A stretch of 64,000 nt of DNA from JACKCP01 sp050253255 (GCA_050253255.1 JBFWJK010000001.1:1-64000); one strand, 5' to 3'. Counted from the first letter of the stretch, positions 17,727 through 28,000 are shown. Program-made: numbers and translations. Notes: a model not told the origin generated them from the letters alone.

Positions 17727-18260
17727 TCATGGTTTTGAATTCTTCAATTTTCTTCTGATTTTCTTTTTTGCAAAAAACGAGCTGTAAAGTCCCACAGGTA
17801 TTAATTCACTCGGGCCGATATCATCGATAAGTACAATTTCACCTGATTTTTCATTCAGTTTTTTGTATAAAAGATTTCTTTCCTTTAGCTTTCTTGTTAT
17901 CAGAAGATCCTTTTCCATATTTCTTTCAAATTTTTGAAATGCTTTAATTAAACAGGGATGAATTTTTTTATTATTTACATAAAAATCAACAGATTTTGAA
18001 ATACTGCCGTCAAAATCACGGACAAGGTCAAAAACATAGCCCTTTCCATAGTTTGTTTCTACTGATCCATGATAATTTGAAATTATTGGTGAATCAATCC
18101 CTTTTTTTTGAAGATATCTGTAATATTTTATTTCCTTTTCAACAATTTTTTCTGCATATCTGCGGGAAATCTTGATGCACAATAACTCATTTGAAGGATG
18201 TACATAGCATTTCTTATAAGCTCCTTTACCAATAAAACTGTCTGAATTAAGATAAATCAT
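17727..18260 (-). CDS. YrbL-family protein (PhoP-network type)
   Basis: 177 residues. The order of motifs is very close to E. coli YrbL: a GKGAYKKCYVHP start, CIKISRR, a KEIKYYRYL helix, YHGSVETNYGKGYVFDLVRDFDG, and an IVLIDDIGPSE block near the end. YrbL has a kinase-like fold related to lipopolysaccharide and aminoglycoside kinases, but its substrate is not known. An N-terminal Lys (LCIKIS) and the C-terminal IDD acid pair suggest that ATP-binding residues remain. The basic C-terminal tail (KKKIRRKLKN) may contact membranes or nucleic acid. It follows the crotonase-like gene by about 50 bp on the same strand. Confidence 0.8.
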   Translation of the reverse strand: MIYLNSDSFIGKGAYKKCYVHPSNELLCIKISRRYAEKIVEKEIKYYRYLQKKGIDSPIISNYHGSVETNYGKGYVFDLVRDFDGSISKSVDFYVNNKKIHPCLIKAFQKFERNMEKDLLITRKLKERNLLYKKLNEKSGEIVLIDDIGPSELIPVGLYSSFFAKKKIRRKLKNSKP

Positions 18261-18309
18261 TTAATTTCTTTCAAAAAACTGAAACCTGACAAATTAATTT
18301 ATAAAAAAG

Positions 18310-19110
18310 TTACTGATCTGCAAACTCGTCCTGCTGACCGATTTTAATAATTTCCTCTGTTTCAAACTTGAGGTAAGATTTAAGCTCATCTAAAGAGTAA
18401 TTTGTCAGTCTTTTTGTACCTGACAAGGTTTTTTTATCAAGCATACCAAGCCTCTGAGAAACTGCAAGAGCAGAAATCTCAAGTTTTTCTGCAGGAACCA
18501 CCAAATCCGCAATTTTATTTTCTAATGCTTCTTTTGCATCAATCACAGACTTTAAAAGTAAAAGCTCTTTAGTTTTACTCCAACCTATTGCTTTACTGAG
18601 AAAAAAAGGCGCCCCTCCCTTGGAAAGCATTCCTATTTCCTGATAAATATTATAAAAAACAGTATCAGAAGAAATTATTCTGTAATCACATGCAAGGGAG
18701 ATATTCATGAATACTGACAAGACATCTCCGCTGCAGACATGAATAACTAATGCATCCATGTTAACTATGTCAAGTATTGTCTGGTCAATAATATTGCAGA
18801 AACGGTGAAGTTCGTACCTGTCCATTGTATTTGTAAATCCAAAATGTCCAAGACCCATTTTTGGACATTCCATTAAAAAAAAACGGAGATATTCATCACT
18901 TCCTGATTCGCTGTATGAAGACTCAATAACAACTGTTTTAATTTCTTTATCTTTTGAAATTTCAGTAAAATAATCATGAAGAAAATCTCTGTTGTCAAAA
19001 CTTATGAAGTTATGAAAAAAATTTCCTGAAAATTTAATCCAGAGACAGTTTTCTTTTAACTCAGAAACCATGAAATCAGGATAATTTACTCTGTAGCTGT
19101 TACTTTTCAT
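18310..19110 (-). CDS. Divergent enoyl-CoA hydratase/isomerase (crotonase) family protein
   Basis: About 266 residues from the ATG at 19110; an in-frame GTG at 19125 would add five. The C-terminal half keeps the crotonase landmarks: SLACDYRIISSDTVFYN, YQEIGMLSKGGAPFFLSKAIGW, and AKEALENKIADLVV. The N-terminal half, which should supply the oxyanion hole (normally a 'l.G.g..F..G.Dl' pattern), is rewritten as VIESSYSESGSDEYLRFF. Activity as a hydratase is therefore doubtful. It may have a different acyl-CoA or non-CoA substrate. It lies upstream of the YrbL-like gene on the same strand, which gives no metabolic context. Confidence 0.7.
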   Translation of the reverse strand: MKSNSYRVNYPDFMVSELKENCLWIKFSGNFFHNFISFDNRDFLHDYFTEISKDKEIKTVVIESSYSESGSDEYLRFFLMECPKMGLGHFGFTNTMDRYELHRFCNIIDQTILDIVNMDALVIHVCSGDVLSVFMNISLACDYRIISSDTVFYNIYQEIGMLSKGGAPFFLSKAIGWSKTKELLLLKSVIDAKEALENKIADLVVPAEKLEISALAVSQRLGMLDKKTLSGTKRLTNYSLDELKSYLKFETEEIIKIGQQDEFADQ

Positions 19111-19125
19111 CTTCCGCCACCCCAC

Positions 19126-19776
19126 TTATAATTTCTTTTTAAAAAAATTTTTTAATAAAATGATTTTGTACCTGCAGAGAACTTAAAGTTCTTCAACCGA
19201 ATCAGGATAACCTTAAATATTAAAATAAATGCTTTCTGTATGGTTAAGTATTTCTGTGGATCTATAACTTGGAAATTACAGATTATTCCTGTTATAATCC
19301 AGTTTTTAGATTCCGCCGCTTAAATATCCGGACTTATCTTTTTTTATAAAATATTAGCCGGACGGCCTTAATTAAAACTTCGGCAGTATAATTGCTGGAA
19401 AAATAATTATAAGAATACCTGAAATTCTCTGTCTTCCGGCAGCTGAAAGTGCAGTTTTCTGCTAACAGAACTTATGATCCATCTTTAACCATACATTGCT
19501 GTGTTTTTTTATTTTTTACACTCTCTTAAACACAGATAAGATTATAATATATTGAAATAATTTATAGTACATAAATAGACAGGGTATTATAAAATTATTT
19601 TTTAAGTTTTTTTTATGATTTCTTTTAAAATAAATAATAAATGAAGTTAACCGGCTCATGAAACTGGTTAACAATAATTTCCAATATAATTGACATAAAA
19701 AACCATGTTTAATATTATATAAACTGTTTTTTTAAATATCTTCAGCATTAATTCCCACAAATTATAAAGGAAAAAC
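19126..19776. other. Gene-free 650-bp stretch
   Basis: No frame with a credible start and composition on either strand. It holds a short perfect palindrome AGAACTTAAAGTTCT (19178-19192), a loose CTGTGTTT / AAACACAG pair near 19500-19540, and the promoter for the PilZ gene at its right end. It is strongly A+T-rich and lies between two divergent genes, so control signals or a decayed gene are possible. I see no tRNA, riboswitch or repeat array. Confidence 0.5.
19690..19718 (+). promoter_or_regulatory. Strong sigma70-type promoter for the PilZ gene
   Basis: A consensus TTGACA (19690-19695), a 17-nt spacer and TATTAT (19713-19718), 59 bp before the start codon. Confidence 0.6.
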
Positions 19777-20184
19777 ATGGATATTTTTGAAGATAAAAAA
19801 TTTTCAGAACTTACTCTCAGAATAATCAAAGTTCTCGAGAATATGAGTGAAGACCAAAAAAAAGAATTTCTTTTTTTTATAGGTGATCAGAGAAGATTCC
19901 TCAGAAAACCATATATGATCGAAGTCAGCTACAATACCAAAAACAATGAATACAAAGATTTTGTTCTTGATATAAGCCCCGGCGGAGTATTTATAGAAAC
20001 AGAAAATAATTTTTTCACTGGCCAGGAACTTTTTTTAAAGCTCAGCTTCAATAATATTGATAATCCTTTTGAAATAAAAGGATGTGTGGTCTGGCACAGT
20101 TCAAACGGTATTGGCGTAAGGTTTATATTTGAAACAAATGAACAGCAGCAGAAACTGAATAGTATTATAGAAGAGATAGATTGA
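19777..20184 (+). CDS. PilZ domain protein (c-di-GMP receptor type)
   Basis: 135 residues. Helical N-terminal part (1-37), then a PilZ domain with the RxxxR motif at R39/R43 and the DxSxxG motif at residues 65-70 (DISPGG). These two motifs together bind cyclic di-GMP. The rest of the beta barrel (LFLKLSF, GCVVWHSSNGIGVRF) is intact. It probably relays c-di-GMP to a partner; none is identified here. Strong own promoter; the next gene (receiver-HDOD) follows after about 100 bp and may share the transcript. Confidence 0.85.
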   Translation: MDIFEDKKFSELTLRIIKVLENMSEDQKKEFLFFIGDQRRFLRKPYMIEVSYNTKNNEYKDFVLDISPGGVFIETENNFFTGQELFLKLSFNNIDNPFEIKGCVVWHSSNGIGVRFIFETNEQQQKLNSIIEEID

Positions 20185-20281
20185 AATTATAAATTCAGAT
20201 ATTTATCAGGTAAAACTGGAATTTGTTCAATTTTTGTGTTCAGGAAATTTTTTCCTTAAGACCCTAATTCAAGGAAATTTT

Positions 20282-21619
20282 ATGGAATCAGTCTTGATAG
20301 CCGCCCGAGAAAGTAAAGATCTTGAAAAAATAAGCAGTGTACTCAAAAGGTATTATAAACCTGTTGTAATAACATCTCCTGATATGATGGAAAAAAACCA
20401 CGCTGATTTTGATATTATGCTTCTCGATCACAATTTTACAGAAAACTCTGCAATAGATTTTTTAATGGATATAAACATACACAAAAGCGTCCCTGTTCTT
20501 TTCCTTACCCCGGATAATGACCCCCAGTGCGCAGTTGAAGCCTTGAGAGCGGGAGCTTTCAATTATATTGTAAAGGCCGGCGGTTATATTTCTATTTTGA
20601 ATATTGCTATCAAGGATGCACTGAATAAGTTCAACGAAAGAATAATGCTCAAGGAAAAAATAAATGAATTACAGAAAAAAATTTATCTTCTGGAAGAAAA
20701 AACAGGAAAAAATGTAAGAGAAGAAAATAATTATCCTGATAACAGTGAACAGAATAATAATGAGACTCCTGTAAAAAAAGAACTTTCTCTGGTTGAAGAA
20801 ATTATATCGAGATTCAAAAAAGGGGAAATAAACCTTCCTTCCCTTCCTCACATAAATATCGAATTTAAAAAACTTATTTCAAAAGGGGCAAGCATAAATG
20901 AACTTGCAGCTTTGTTAAAAAAGGATATTGCAATATCTTCAACCCTCATAAATATATCCAATTCTACCTTTTATAAGGGAATTGAAGAAAACAAAACAAT
21001 TGAAAACGCTATATCAAGACTTGGACTGAGCACCACAAGACAATATGTCGAAGTTATATCAAACAGAAGCCTTTATACTTCAAAAAATAAAAAATATTCA
21101 GCTCTCATGGAAAAATTATGGCTTCATTCTCTTTCCTGCGCTTATGCTTCAGAGCTTGTTGCAAACATTTTAAACATTAAAACAGAAAATGATACTTTTA
21201 CCCTGGGTCTTATTCACGACATAGGAAAACTTGTTCTTCTGCAGATTGTCGGAGAGCTTGAAATAAAAGGAAAGTTTACGAAAAGCCTGAGCCCTGAGGG
21301 ACTTGAAGAAACTCTTAAGAACTATCATGAAAGGTTTGGAGCAGTACTTCTAAAAAGATGGTCATTTCCTGAAGAATATATAAGAGTTGCAATGTTTCAT
21401 GACTCAATAGATGAACTAAAAGATCCTTCAACAGACTTTTTTATTGTTCATTTTGCAAATCTTCTTGTTAATTCCATAGGCTTTTCAATGCACGATCATG
21501 TTTACACAGATATTGAAAATTCAAAATCCTGTTACCATCTCAGGCTTAGAACCTCTGAAATTGAGGACATCAAAGTAAAAGTCATGGACTATATGGGTGT
21601 TTTCAAAAACGTTTTATAA
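20282..21619 (+). CDS. Receiver-like domain fused to HDOD domain
   Basis: 445 residues from the ATG at 20282, which has an AAGGAA ribosome binding site; a TTG 16 codons upstream lacks one. Residues 1-120 form a receiver-like domain (IMLLDHNF with the phospho-Asp, IVKAGGY with the Lys). A coiled coil with a poly-Asn/Glu linker follows. The rest is an HDOD domain opening INLPSLPHINIEFKKLI and holding GLIHDIGKLVLLQI. HDOD proteins are signalling outputs linked to chemotaxis, motility and stress in proteobacteria. HD metal residues partly remain, but hydrolase activity is usually absent. Its stop overlaps that of the converging radical SAM gene by 6 bp. Confidence 0.85.
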   Translation: MESVLIAARESKDLEKISSVLKRYYKPVVITSPDMMEKNHADFDIMLLDHNFTENSAIDFLMDINIHKSVPVLFLTPDNDPQCAVEALRAGAFNYIVKAGGYISILNIAIKDALNKFNERIMLKEKINELQKKIYLLEEKTGKNVREENNYPDNSEQNNNETPVKKELSLVEEIISRFKKGEINLPSLPHINIEFKKLISKGASINELAALLKKDIAISSTLINISNSTFYKGIEENKTIENAISRLGLSTTRQYVEVISNRSLYTSKNKKYSALMEKLWLHSLSCAYASELVANILNIKTENDTFTLGLIHDIGKLVLLQIVGELEIKGKFTKSLSPEGLEETLKNYHERFGAVLLKRWSFPEEYIRVAMFHDSIDELKDPSTDFFIVHFANLLVNSIGFSMHDHVYTDIENSKSCYHLRLRTSEIEDIKVKVMDYMGVFKNVL

Positions 21620-22903
21620 CTTATATTTCCCTTTAGGCGGGTTAAAATATCCGTGATGAAGATTTTTATAATTTTTTTTAAGGTGTTTTATTAAATTTAT
21701 AATTCCAAAAGGTATTAAATCATCTGCATCATTTTCAAACATCTGCCTGAAATAAAGTTTTGGATCATAATTTAAATTTCTCCACTGAATAAAATCAATT
21801 TTTAAATCTTCAATTATTTTAAAAAGCTCTTTCATTTCAGGTTCAGTATCGGTAAATCCGGGCATATTAAGATAATTTACAGAAACAAATTTATTTTTTT
21901 TCTTTGCCCTTCTTATGGTTTCAAGCACATCCTCAAAATCATATCCAGGCCTGAAATATTTCATGTAATACTTTTTCTGAAATGAGTTCATACTTACTCT
22001 TATACTGTCAAGCCCTGCATCAAAAAGCTTTTCCATAATATCTGGAAGGCTTCCGTTCGTATTCATGTTAAGTGTGCCTTTATCAGTTTTTGATCTTATT
22101 ATTTTTACTGCAGGCAGAATGACCTCCCAGGCAAGAAGCGGATCGCCTTCACATCCCTGGCCGAAACTCAAGACGCAGTTTTCTACATTTTCTATATGAC
22201 TTAAAGCAATTTCAGCAATTTCTTCAGGAGAAGGAGTAAAATCTATTCTGTTCTGACAGCTTGAAATAAATTCATCCTTTTGAAGCGAAATACATCCGAG
22301 ACAGTTTGCATTACAGACCCTTGAAGTAGGAAGAGGGGCTTCATATCTTTTAAGAAAAAAATTTTTAGCAGCAGGACATCCCCATTCAAGAGCACATTTT
22401 TTTAAGTGGTAAACAAGTCTGTTTTTGGGAAATATTTTAATTTTTTCGTTTAACCCTTCTTCAACTTTTTCTACAGGCATCAAGGAAAGATTTTGTCTGT
22501 CTTCTTTATCTACCTGATAAACAGCACTTACAAAATCATCATCAAGACCTCCAACTGCACCATAAGAAAAAAGCGGAAGAGGTTTTGCATCTTCATTTTC
22601 ATCATAAGCGCAATTCAGAGTAATAACATATCCAGGAGAATTGAATGCCGCCACAGGAAAAATTTTTTCATTTTCTTCATAAGGGTTAAACTCAACTATT
22701 TCATAGCTTTTCGTTCTGTTGTTGAATAAAACAGGAGCCCTGTCAGGCAGAAACATAAGTTCACTGTAATCAGGAATTTTAATTGAATTTTTTTCATTTA
22801 AAACATAAAGATCATTTCCTGCCATTCCAACAGCAGAATATCCTTCAAGTTCGAAAATTTCTCCTTTTTCATTGGCCACAACAGCGCAAGCTTTATACTT
22901 CAT
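21614..22903 (-). CDS. Radical SAM protein with unknown N-terminal domain
   Basis: 429 residues. The radical SAM cluster motif is CNANCLGC (C197, C201, C204), a CxxxCxxC arrangement. Typical SAM-binding elements follow: LSFGQGCEGDPLL, LNMNTNGSLP, LDSIRVSMNSFQKKYY. About 190 residues precede it, beta-rich at first (KACAVVANEKGEIFELEGYSAVG), with C170/C176 just upstream of the cluster. The fold resembles activating or maturation radical SAM enzymes, but no substrate peptide or partner is visible nearby. It converges on the HDOD gene. Confidence 0.82.
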   Translation of the reverse strand: MKYKACAVVANEKGEIFELEGYSAVGMAGNDLYVLNEKNSIKIPDYSELMFLPDRAPVLFNNRTKSYEIVEFNPYEENEKIFPVAAFNSPGYVITLNCAYDENEDAKPLPLFSYGAVGGLDDDFVSAVYQVDKEDRQNLSLMPVEKVEEGLNEKIKIFPKNRLVYHLKKCALEWGCPAAKNFFLKRYEAPLPTSRVCNANCLGCISLQKDEFISSCQNRIDFTPSPEEIAEIALSHIENVENCVLSFGQGCEGDPLLAWEVILPAVKIIRSKTDKGTLNMNTNGSLPDIMEKLFDAGLDSIRVSMNSFQKKYYMKYFRPGYDFEDVLETIRRAKKKNKFVSVNYLNMPGFTDTEPEMKELFKIIEDLKIDFIQWRNLNYDPKLYFRQMFENDADDLIPFGIINLIKHLKKNYKNLHHGYFNPPKGKYKL

Positions 22904-22930
22904 TTATATCATCCTTAAATCAAATAAATA

Positions 22931-22963
22931 AAAACTATTCTTGTGCTTTATTAGAATAGTTTT
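22931..22963 (-). terminator. Hairpin downstream of the pentapeptide-repeat gene
   Basis: AAAACTATTC (22931-22940) and GAATAGTTTT (22954-22963), a 10-bp stem with a 13-nt loop, in the gap before the radical SAM gene. Confidence 0.45.
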
Positions 22964-23010
22964 ATTACTGCAATTAATTTTTAACTTTACCGGATTTTTA
23001 TCTTTTATTT

Positions 23011-23979
23011 TTAAAAGTCAGGTGTTTCCTTCATGTCAGGAGGATCAAGCAGAGAAGGTTTTATTTTTTTTATTTTCTTAAGAAGATCATCTGAAATTCT
23101 TGAGTTGTAAAATGAAAATACATTTTTTATCTGGTCTTCATCAAAACCTATGGCATCTTTTAAATTTGAGTTCTGAAAATCCGTATTTTCCAGATCTGCC
23201 ATATCAAAATCGGCTCTTTCAAGATCTGCCCCGGAAAAAACAGAATTTTTTAAACTCGAATTTACAAAAGACGAATTGTTCATTTTTGAATCTGTAAAAT
23301 CTGTTTCCGAAAGATCAGTTTCTATCATAACACAATTCATCATATTTGAGTTTCTTATATTACAGTTTGAAAGATCAGCCTTCCAGAAATATGCATCTTT
23401 TACGTCAGCTCCTGAAAGATTTGAAAATGAAAGATTTGCATCTTCAAAATTTCCCTTTGAAAGATTTGAAAACCTCAGATCGGCCCAGCTTAAATCAGCC
23501 CCCCATGCATAGCATCCTGAAAGATTACTGTTTCTCAAATCCATATTTCTCAAAAAACAATTGCTTATATCTATTGAACTTACTCCGAAACTGTTGAGTC
23601 TTCTTAAATTTCCCCTTATTCTTCTCGAAGCTTCTTCGCTGTTCCATCCCCTGAAATCATCTATTTCATCCTGGTATCTTCTTTTTTCAACCTTGTTTTT
23701 CCCTTTCTGCTGAAGCCAGAAAATAACAACACCAAGCATGAAAATATCAAACACAACACCATGGGCTTCTACCATCAGATCCCTTAAAAAACCTACATTA
23801 TAAAAATCATAATAAAAAGTCAGTCCTGTTACAAAAAAAAGCGCAAAAACAAAAACAAAACCTGTTATAAGTATGGGATTTGTAATTATTCCTTCATATA
23901 CATGATAGATATTTTTTATTCTTTCTGTCTGAAAAATAATTATAAGTAATTTAACTAAGCGATTTTTTCTTTTTATCAT
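23011..23979 (-). CDS. Membrane-anchored pentapeptide-repeat protein
   Basis: 322 residues. Two membrane helices (about 34-56 and 68-88) are followed by a basic stretch and a short linker. From about residue 128 to 275 there are A(D/N)LSF-like pentapeptide repeats (for example LRNSNLSGCYAWGADLSWADLRFSNLSKGNFEDANLSFSNL in pieces), which fold as a right-handed quadrilateral helix. The C-terminal tail carries DLLKKIKKIKPS. Such proteins are structural scaffolds, and some protect DNA gyrase. Here the membrane anchor argues for a scaffold at the inner membrane. The gene is solitary on the minus strand. Confidence 0.85.
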   Translation of the reverse strand: MIKRKNRLVKLLIIIFQTERIKNIYHVYEGIITNPILITGFVFVFALFFVTGLTFYYDFYNVGFLRDLMVEAHGVVFDIFMLGVVIFWLQQKGKNKVEKRRYQDEIDDFRGWNSEEASRRIRGNLRRLNSFGVSSIDISNCFLRNMDLRNSNLSGCYAWGADLSWADLRFSNLSKGNFEDANLSFSNLSGADVKDAYFWKADLSNCNIRNSNMMNCVMIETDLSETDFTDSKMNNSSFVNSSLKNSVFSGADLERADFDMADLENTDFQNSNLKDAIGFDEDQIKNVFSFYNSRISDDLLKKIKKIKPSLLDPPDMKETPDF

Positions 23980-24078
23980 CTATTTTCTTCTTTATAGTTT
24001 GAAATTAAAATAAATATTGTATTTTATAATATTAACCTATATTGTGTACTGCTTTTAATTTAACAAAAAGAGAAGGTT

Positions 24079-24393
24079 ATGAAAGAACTTAAAAATTTTC
24101 AGAAAAAGTATCTAAAAGGGCTGGCACACAATCTAAAACCCGTCGTTTTTTTAGGCCAGAACGGCGTTACACTTAATTTTCTCGAATCTGTAAACCAGGC
24201 TCTTGAAAAACACGAACTTATAAAAATAAAATTCATTGATTACAAAGAAAAAGAATTTAAAACTAAAATATGCGAATCAATAGTTAAGGAAACAAAGGCT
24301 TATTATGTATCTCTTATAGGTCATACTCTTATTTTATACAGAAAAAGCAGCGACGAAAAAAACCGTAAAATAAAACTTCCGCAAAACGAATAA
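24079..24393 (+). CDS. yhbY: CRM-domain RNA-binding protein YhbY
   Basis: 104 residues, a single CRS1-YhbY (CRM) domain. The signature LKGLAHNLKPVVFLGQNGVTLNFLESVNQALEKHELIKIKF is seen in pieces at residues 13-53, including the conserved GQNG loop, and a C-terminal IGHTLILYRKS strand. YhbY associates with precursors of the large ribosomal subunit. GAGAAGG precedes the ATG. The gene is short and stands alone before a hairpin. Confidence 0.9.
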   Translation: MKELKNFQKKYLKGLAHNLKPVVFLGQNGVTLNFLESVNQALEKHELIKIKFIDYKEKEFKTKICESIVKETKAYYVSLIGHTLILYRKSSDEKNRKIKLPQNE

Positions 24394-24397
24394 TATA

Positions 24398-24428
24398 ATC
24401 TGAATTGAGAAGATAACTCAATTCAGAT
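24398..24428. terminator. Terminator hairpin shared by yhbY and the lytic transglycosylase gene
   Basis: ATCTGAATTGAG (24398-24409) and CTCAATTCAGAT (24417-24428), a 12-bp stem with a 7-nt loop and a T run at 24435. Its right arm overlaps the stop codon of the converging gene. Confidence 0.7.
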
Positions 24429-25005
24429 GCTGCTCTTTTTTATACCTGAAATAGTATGAATTCACTTTTTTTATATAATTTCTGGTTTCTGAAAACGGCG
24501 GAATTCCGTTATATCTGCTGACGTTTCCAGGTCCTGCATTATATGCTGCAAGAGCAAGATTTACGTCGCCTTTATATATATCCAAAAGTTTTTTCAGGTA
24601 TTTTGAACCGGCCATTATGTTTTCTGAAGGGTCAAAAGGGTTTTTTACCTTGTATTTTTTTATCACCGAAGGCATCAGCTGCATCAGACCCTTTGCTCCT
24701 TTTTTTGAAACAGCATTTTTTATAAAACTTGATTCAGCTTTAATAACAGCCTTTATAAGTTCCTTTTCAACAGAAGTCACTACAGAAACGTATTTCAAAA
24801 TATTGTTAAGATGAGTATCCGTAACAAAAAATCCGTATCCATCTTTTGAATCCGACTCCTTCATGTAAAATTTATAATCAGGTGATGTCGGAGTATTTGT
24901 AAAAGACAGAATTCCGTTTTCATCCACATAAACATAAATATCCGAATATGCCTGTGAATAAATTATCAACATAAAAAAAACAATAAAATACAAACACTTA
25001 ACCAT
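24418..25005 (-). CDS. Lytic transglycosylase (SLT domain) with DUF4124-like N terminus
   Basis: 195 residues. A signal peptide (about 1-21) leads to a short DUF4124-like segment (IYVYVDENGILSFTNTP). The SLT domain spans about 70-190 with catalytic Glu91 (KAVIKAESSF), KGAKGLMQLMP and AYNAGPGNVSRYNGIPPF. The enzyme cleaves peptidoglycan glycan strands in the periplasm, leaving anhydromuramic ends. It is the downstream gene of a pair with the large helicase gene, 24 bp apart; there is no obvious functional link. Confidence 0.88.
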   Translation of the reverse strand: MVKCLYFIVFFMLIIYSQAYSDIYVYVDENGILSFTNTPTSPDYKFYMKESDSKDGYGFFVTDTHLNNILKYVSVVTSVEKELIKAVIKAESSFIKNAVSKKGAKGLMQLMPSVIKKYKVKNPFDPSENIMAGSKYLKKLLDIYKGDVNLALAAYNAGPGNVSRYNGIPPFSETRNYIKKVNSYYFRYKKEQHLN

Positions 25006-25029
25006 TTTATAAACAACCTCTCCAAATAA

Positions 25030-28000
25030 TCAGAAAAACTTTAGCTGATTATCCCTTTTTACACTATTTTTAATAATATTTTTAACAGTTTTTTTATTTT
25101 TCAGATTATCTTCTAGATCATTTAAAAAAACCGAAGGAGAAGTTTTTTCAGTTTTACCGAAAAATTTAATCTGACCGGGTCTTAAAACATAAAGTCTTTG
25201 TTTTGCTCTGGTAAGACCTACATAAAAAAGTCTTCTTTCTTCATCTGATTTTTCTGACTCACCATTTTTTATAAAAGGAATATTTCCGTTAAAACAGTTC
25301 GGAATAAAAACAGCTTCAAATTCAAGTCCTTTTGAAGCATGAAGAGTCATAAGCCTCACCTTTTCACCTTTGATTCCAATATCTGATATTTTCATAAGTT
25401 TAATTTTTGTCAAAAAATCACTTATACCACTAAATTCATTAGAAAATTTAACAATATAATCAATTTTATCCATAAACGAATAATCTTTTTTAAATTTCTC
25501 AAGATCAGTATTTTCCATAAGATAATAAATTATTTCATTAATTTTTTTGTTCTCTGCATCAACTCTTATTTTATTTAATTTATTATAAATTTTTTCATTT
25601 ACTCTAATATTTTCCTCAATATTCATAATCTCATTTTTTATGTTAAAAGGTCTTAAAACAAGATCTGAAATATCAGGCTCCCTAACAATCATTTTCAAGT
25701 ATGAAAAAAGTTTTTTAAGACCTGTTTCTTCACTTAAATTTTTTTCATTAATACTGGAAAAAGGAATGGAATTTTCTTCCAGAACAGATGAAATTACAGA
25801 CATTTCCTTTTTTGTTCTGCATAAAACTGCAATATCAGAAAATGAAAAACTGCTTATATCCTTGAAGTTTTTTTTGTAGGTAATTAAAGAGTCAGTTCCT
25901 CCCACAAGATTTTGAATTTCATCTGCTATAAATTTAGCCTGGAGTTTTTCAGAATCTGACACAATAATATTTATAAATTTTTCACCTTTGATGCCGGAAT
26001 AGACCTTATTTCTTTTATTTTCAGAATCAATTTTTTCTATTACCTGAAAAGAGGCATCAATGATTGTCTCACTTGATCTGTAGTTTTTTACAAGATTAAT
26101 TTTTTCAACATCTTCAAAATCTTTTGAAAACCTTGTTATAAAGTCAGTCAAAGCACCTCTGAATCCATATACAGACTGATCAGGATCTCCTATAGCGAAT
26201 ACAGAAGAAGAATTGTCTGTTAATTTTTTTATTATTTCGTACTGAATTTCATTGAGATCCTGATATTCATCTATTAAAAAGCAATTGTATTTTTTCTTTA
26301 CCAAATTTCTAAATTCTTCATTTTCATTTTTTTTGAGAAAATTTATCAAAATATCATCATAATCTATTAAATTATTTATTCTTTTTATTTGTTCATATTT
26401 ACTGATTATTTCATAAAAATCGTAATCTTTTTGTATAAAAAAATCAGATGACTGTTTTATTTTTGAAAGAAAGGCTTCCACTTCAGTGTATTTTGTTGTT
26501 TCAGAGTATTTTTTACAAAGATTTTTAAGAATATATTTTTTGGAAGTATCGTCTATAATATTGAAATCATTATCTTCTTCAAAACTTAATGCAAAACTGT
26601 GAAAAGTTCCTGTAAAAGGTTTTTTATCGTATTTCCTCTTTGCTATTCTTTCCTTCATTTCATTGGCTGCCTTTACTGTAAATGTTATTGCAGCAATATT
26701 TTCGGGATTGAATTTTTCTTTTTCACAAAGATGAAAAAATCTGTTTGTAAGACATGTTGTTTTTCCGGTTCCAGGACCTGCGGTTACGACAATATTTTTT
26801 GATTTTGAAGTAACAGCCTTTAACTGCTGGGTGTTAAGTTCTTTATTTTCAGTAATTTCTTTTTTTTCATCTTTTTTTTCATTGAAAAGATTTTTTGCTT
26901 TTGAAAAATGATCTTCATTTTTTTTATATTCAAAAACTTTTGAATCTTTATTTATTTTTTTGAAAAAGCTTTTCTGTCCTTTTGAAAGAAATGAATCCAG
27001 CTCCTTTTCATCGAAAATTTTTACCTTTCCAAATTCTCCGTCATATCCCGGGCTGATATTTAAATTTTTATTTCTCATTCTTGATATTGCTTCAGATAAA
27101 AGAGGAATATCTGTCCTGTCCAGAATTTCCTTTTCACAGTTCCACAGAGCATCAAATTCTGAGCCTGCTTCTTTTATAACCTTTTCATAAAGAGACTGAA
27201 CCTTTTTTGTATTGGGACCTGTTTTTGATATTTCTGACAATATATCTGTAAGAGGGACAATGCTCTTAAATGAAGGCGAGTCAATTTTTATCTGTTCAAT
27301 ATCCTTTCTGTCTGAAAGTTCAATTATCCTGTAATAAACACCAAGAGTTAGATTTTTACCGCATACAGGACAAATTCCCTTATTTTTTAATGTTTCCATC
27401 GGAGAAAGGCATATATTGCATTTTCTGTGGCCGTCAAAATGATATTTTCCCTCTTCAGGAAAAAACTCATAGGTTCCCTTAAACCTGCTTTTATCCTTGT
27501 TTTTAAGAGCATTTTTCATTTCAAAAAAAGACATTTCACAGTCAAAAATATTTGCTTCTCTTCCAAGTTTTCCGGGTGAATGTGCATCGGAATTTGAAAT
27601 AAGACTGTATTTATCGAGATCAGAAATAAAAAAATTCATGTCCGGGTCAGAAGAAAGTCCTGTTTCGAGAGCAAAAATTTCTGAGCTAAGATCTTCGTAG
27701 CATTCTTCTATTTTATCAAAGCCCGATTTTGATCCGAACAGCGAAAACCATGGAGTCCATATATGTGCAGGAACAAGAAAACCCCTTTCATCTGTTTCAA
27801 GTACTATTTCAAGAAGATCCCTTGAATCAAGGCCAAGTATAGGCCTTCCGTCTGATTTTATGTTTCCTATTGCATCCAGTTTTGAATTGAATTTTTTCAC
27901 TGATTCAAGTGACGGAAAATATACGAGGTTGTGAATTTTTCTTACTTTTCCGTTTTTTTTGTAAATAGAGCTTATTTCAGCCTGAAGCATAAATCTTATT

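Noticed and set aside
19126..19776. Possible small RNA or gene in the large gap
   Set aside because: Several weak dyads exist but no terminator-ended hairpin or conserved RNA pattern; insufficient support.
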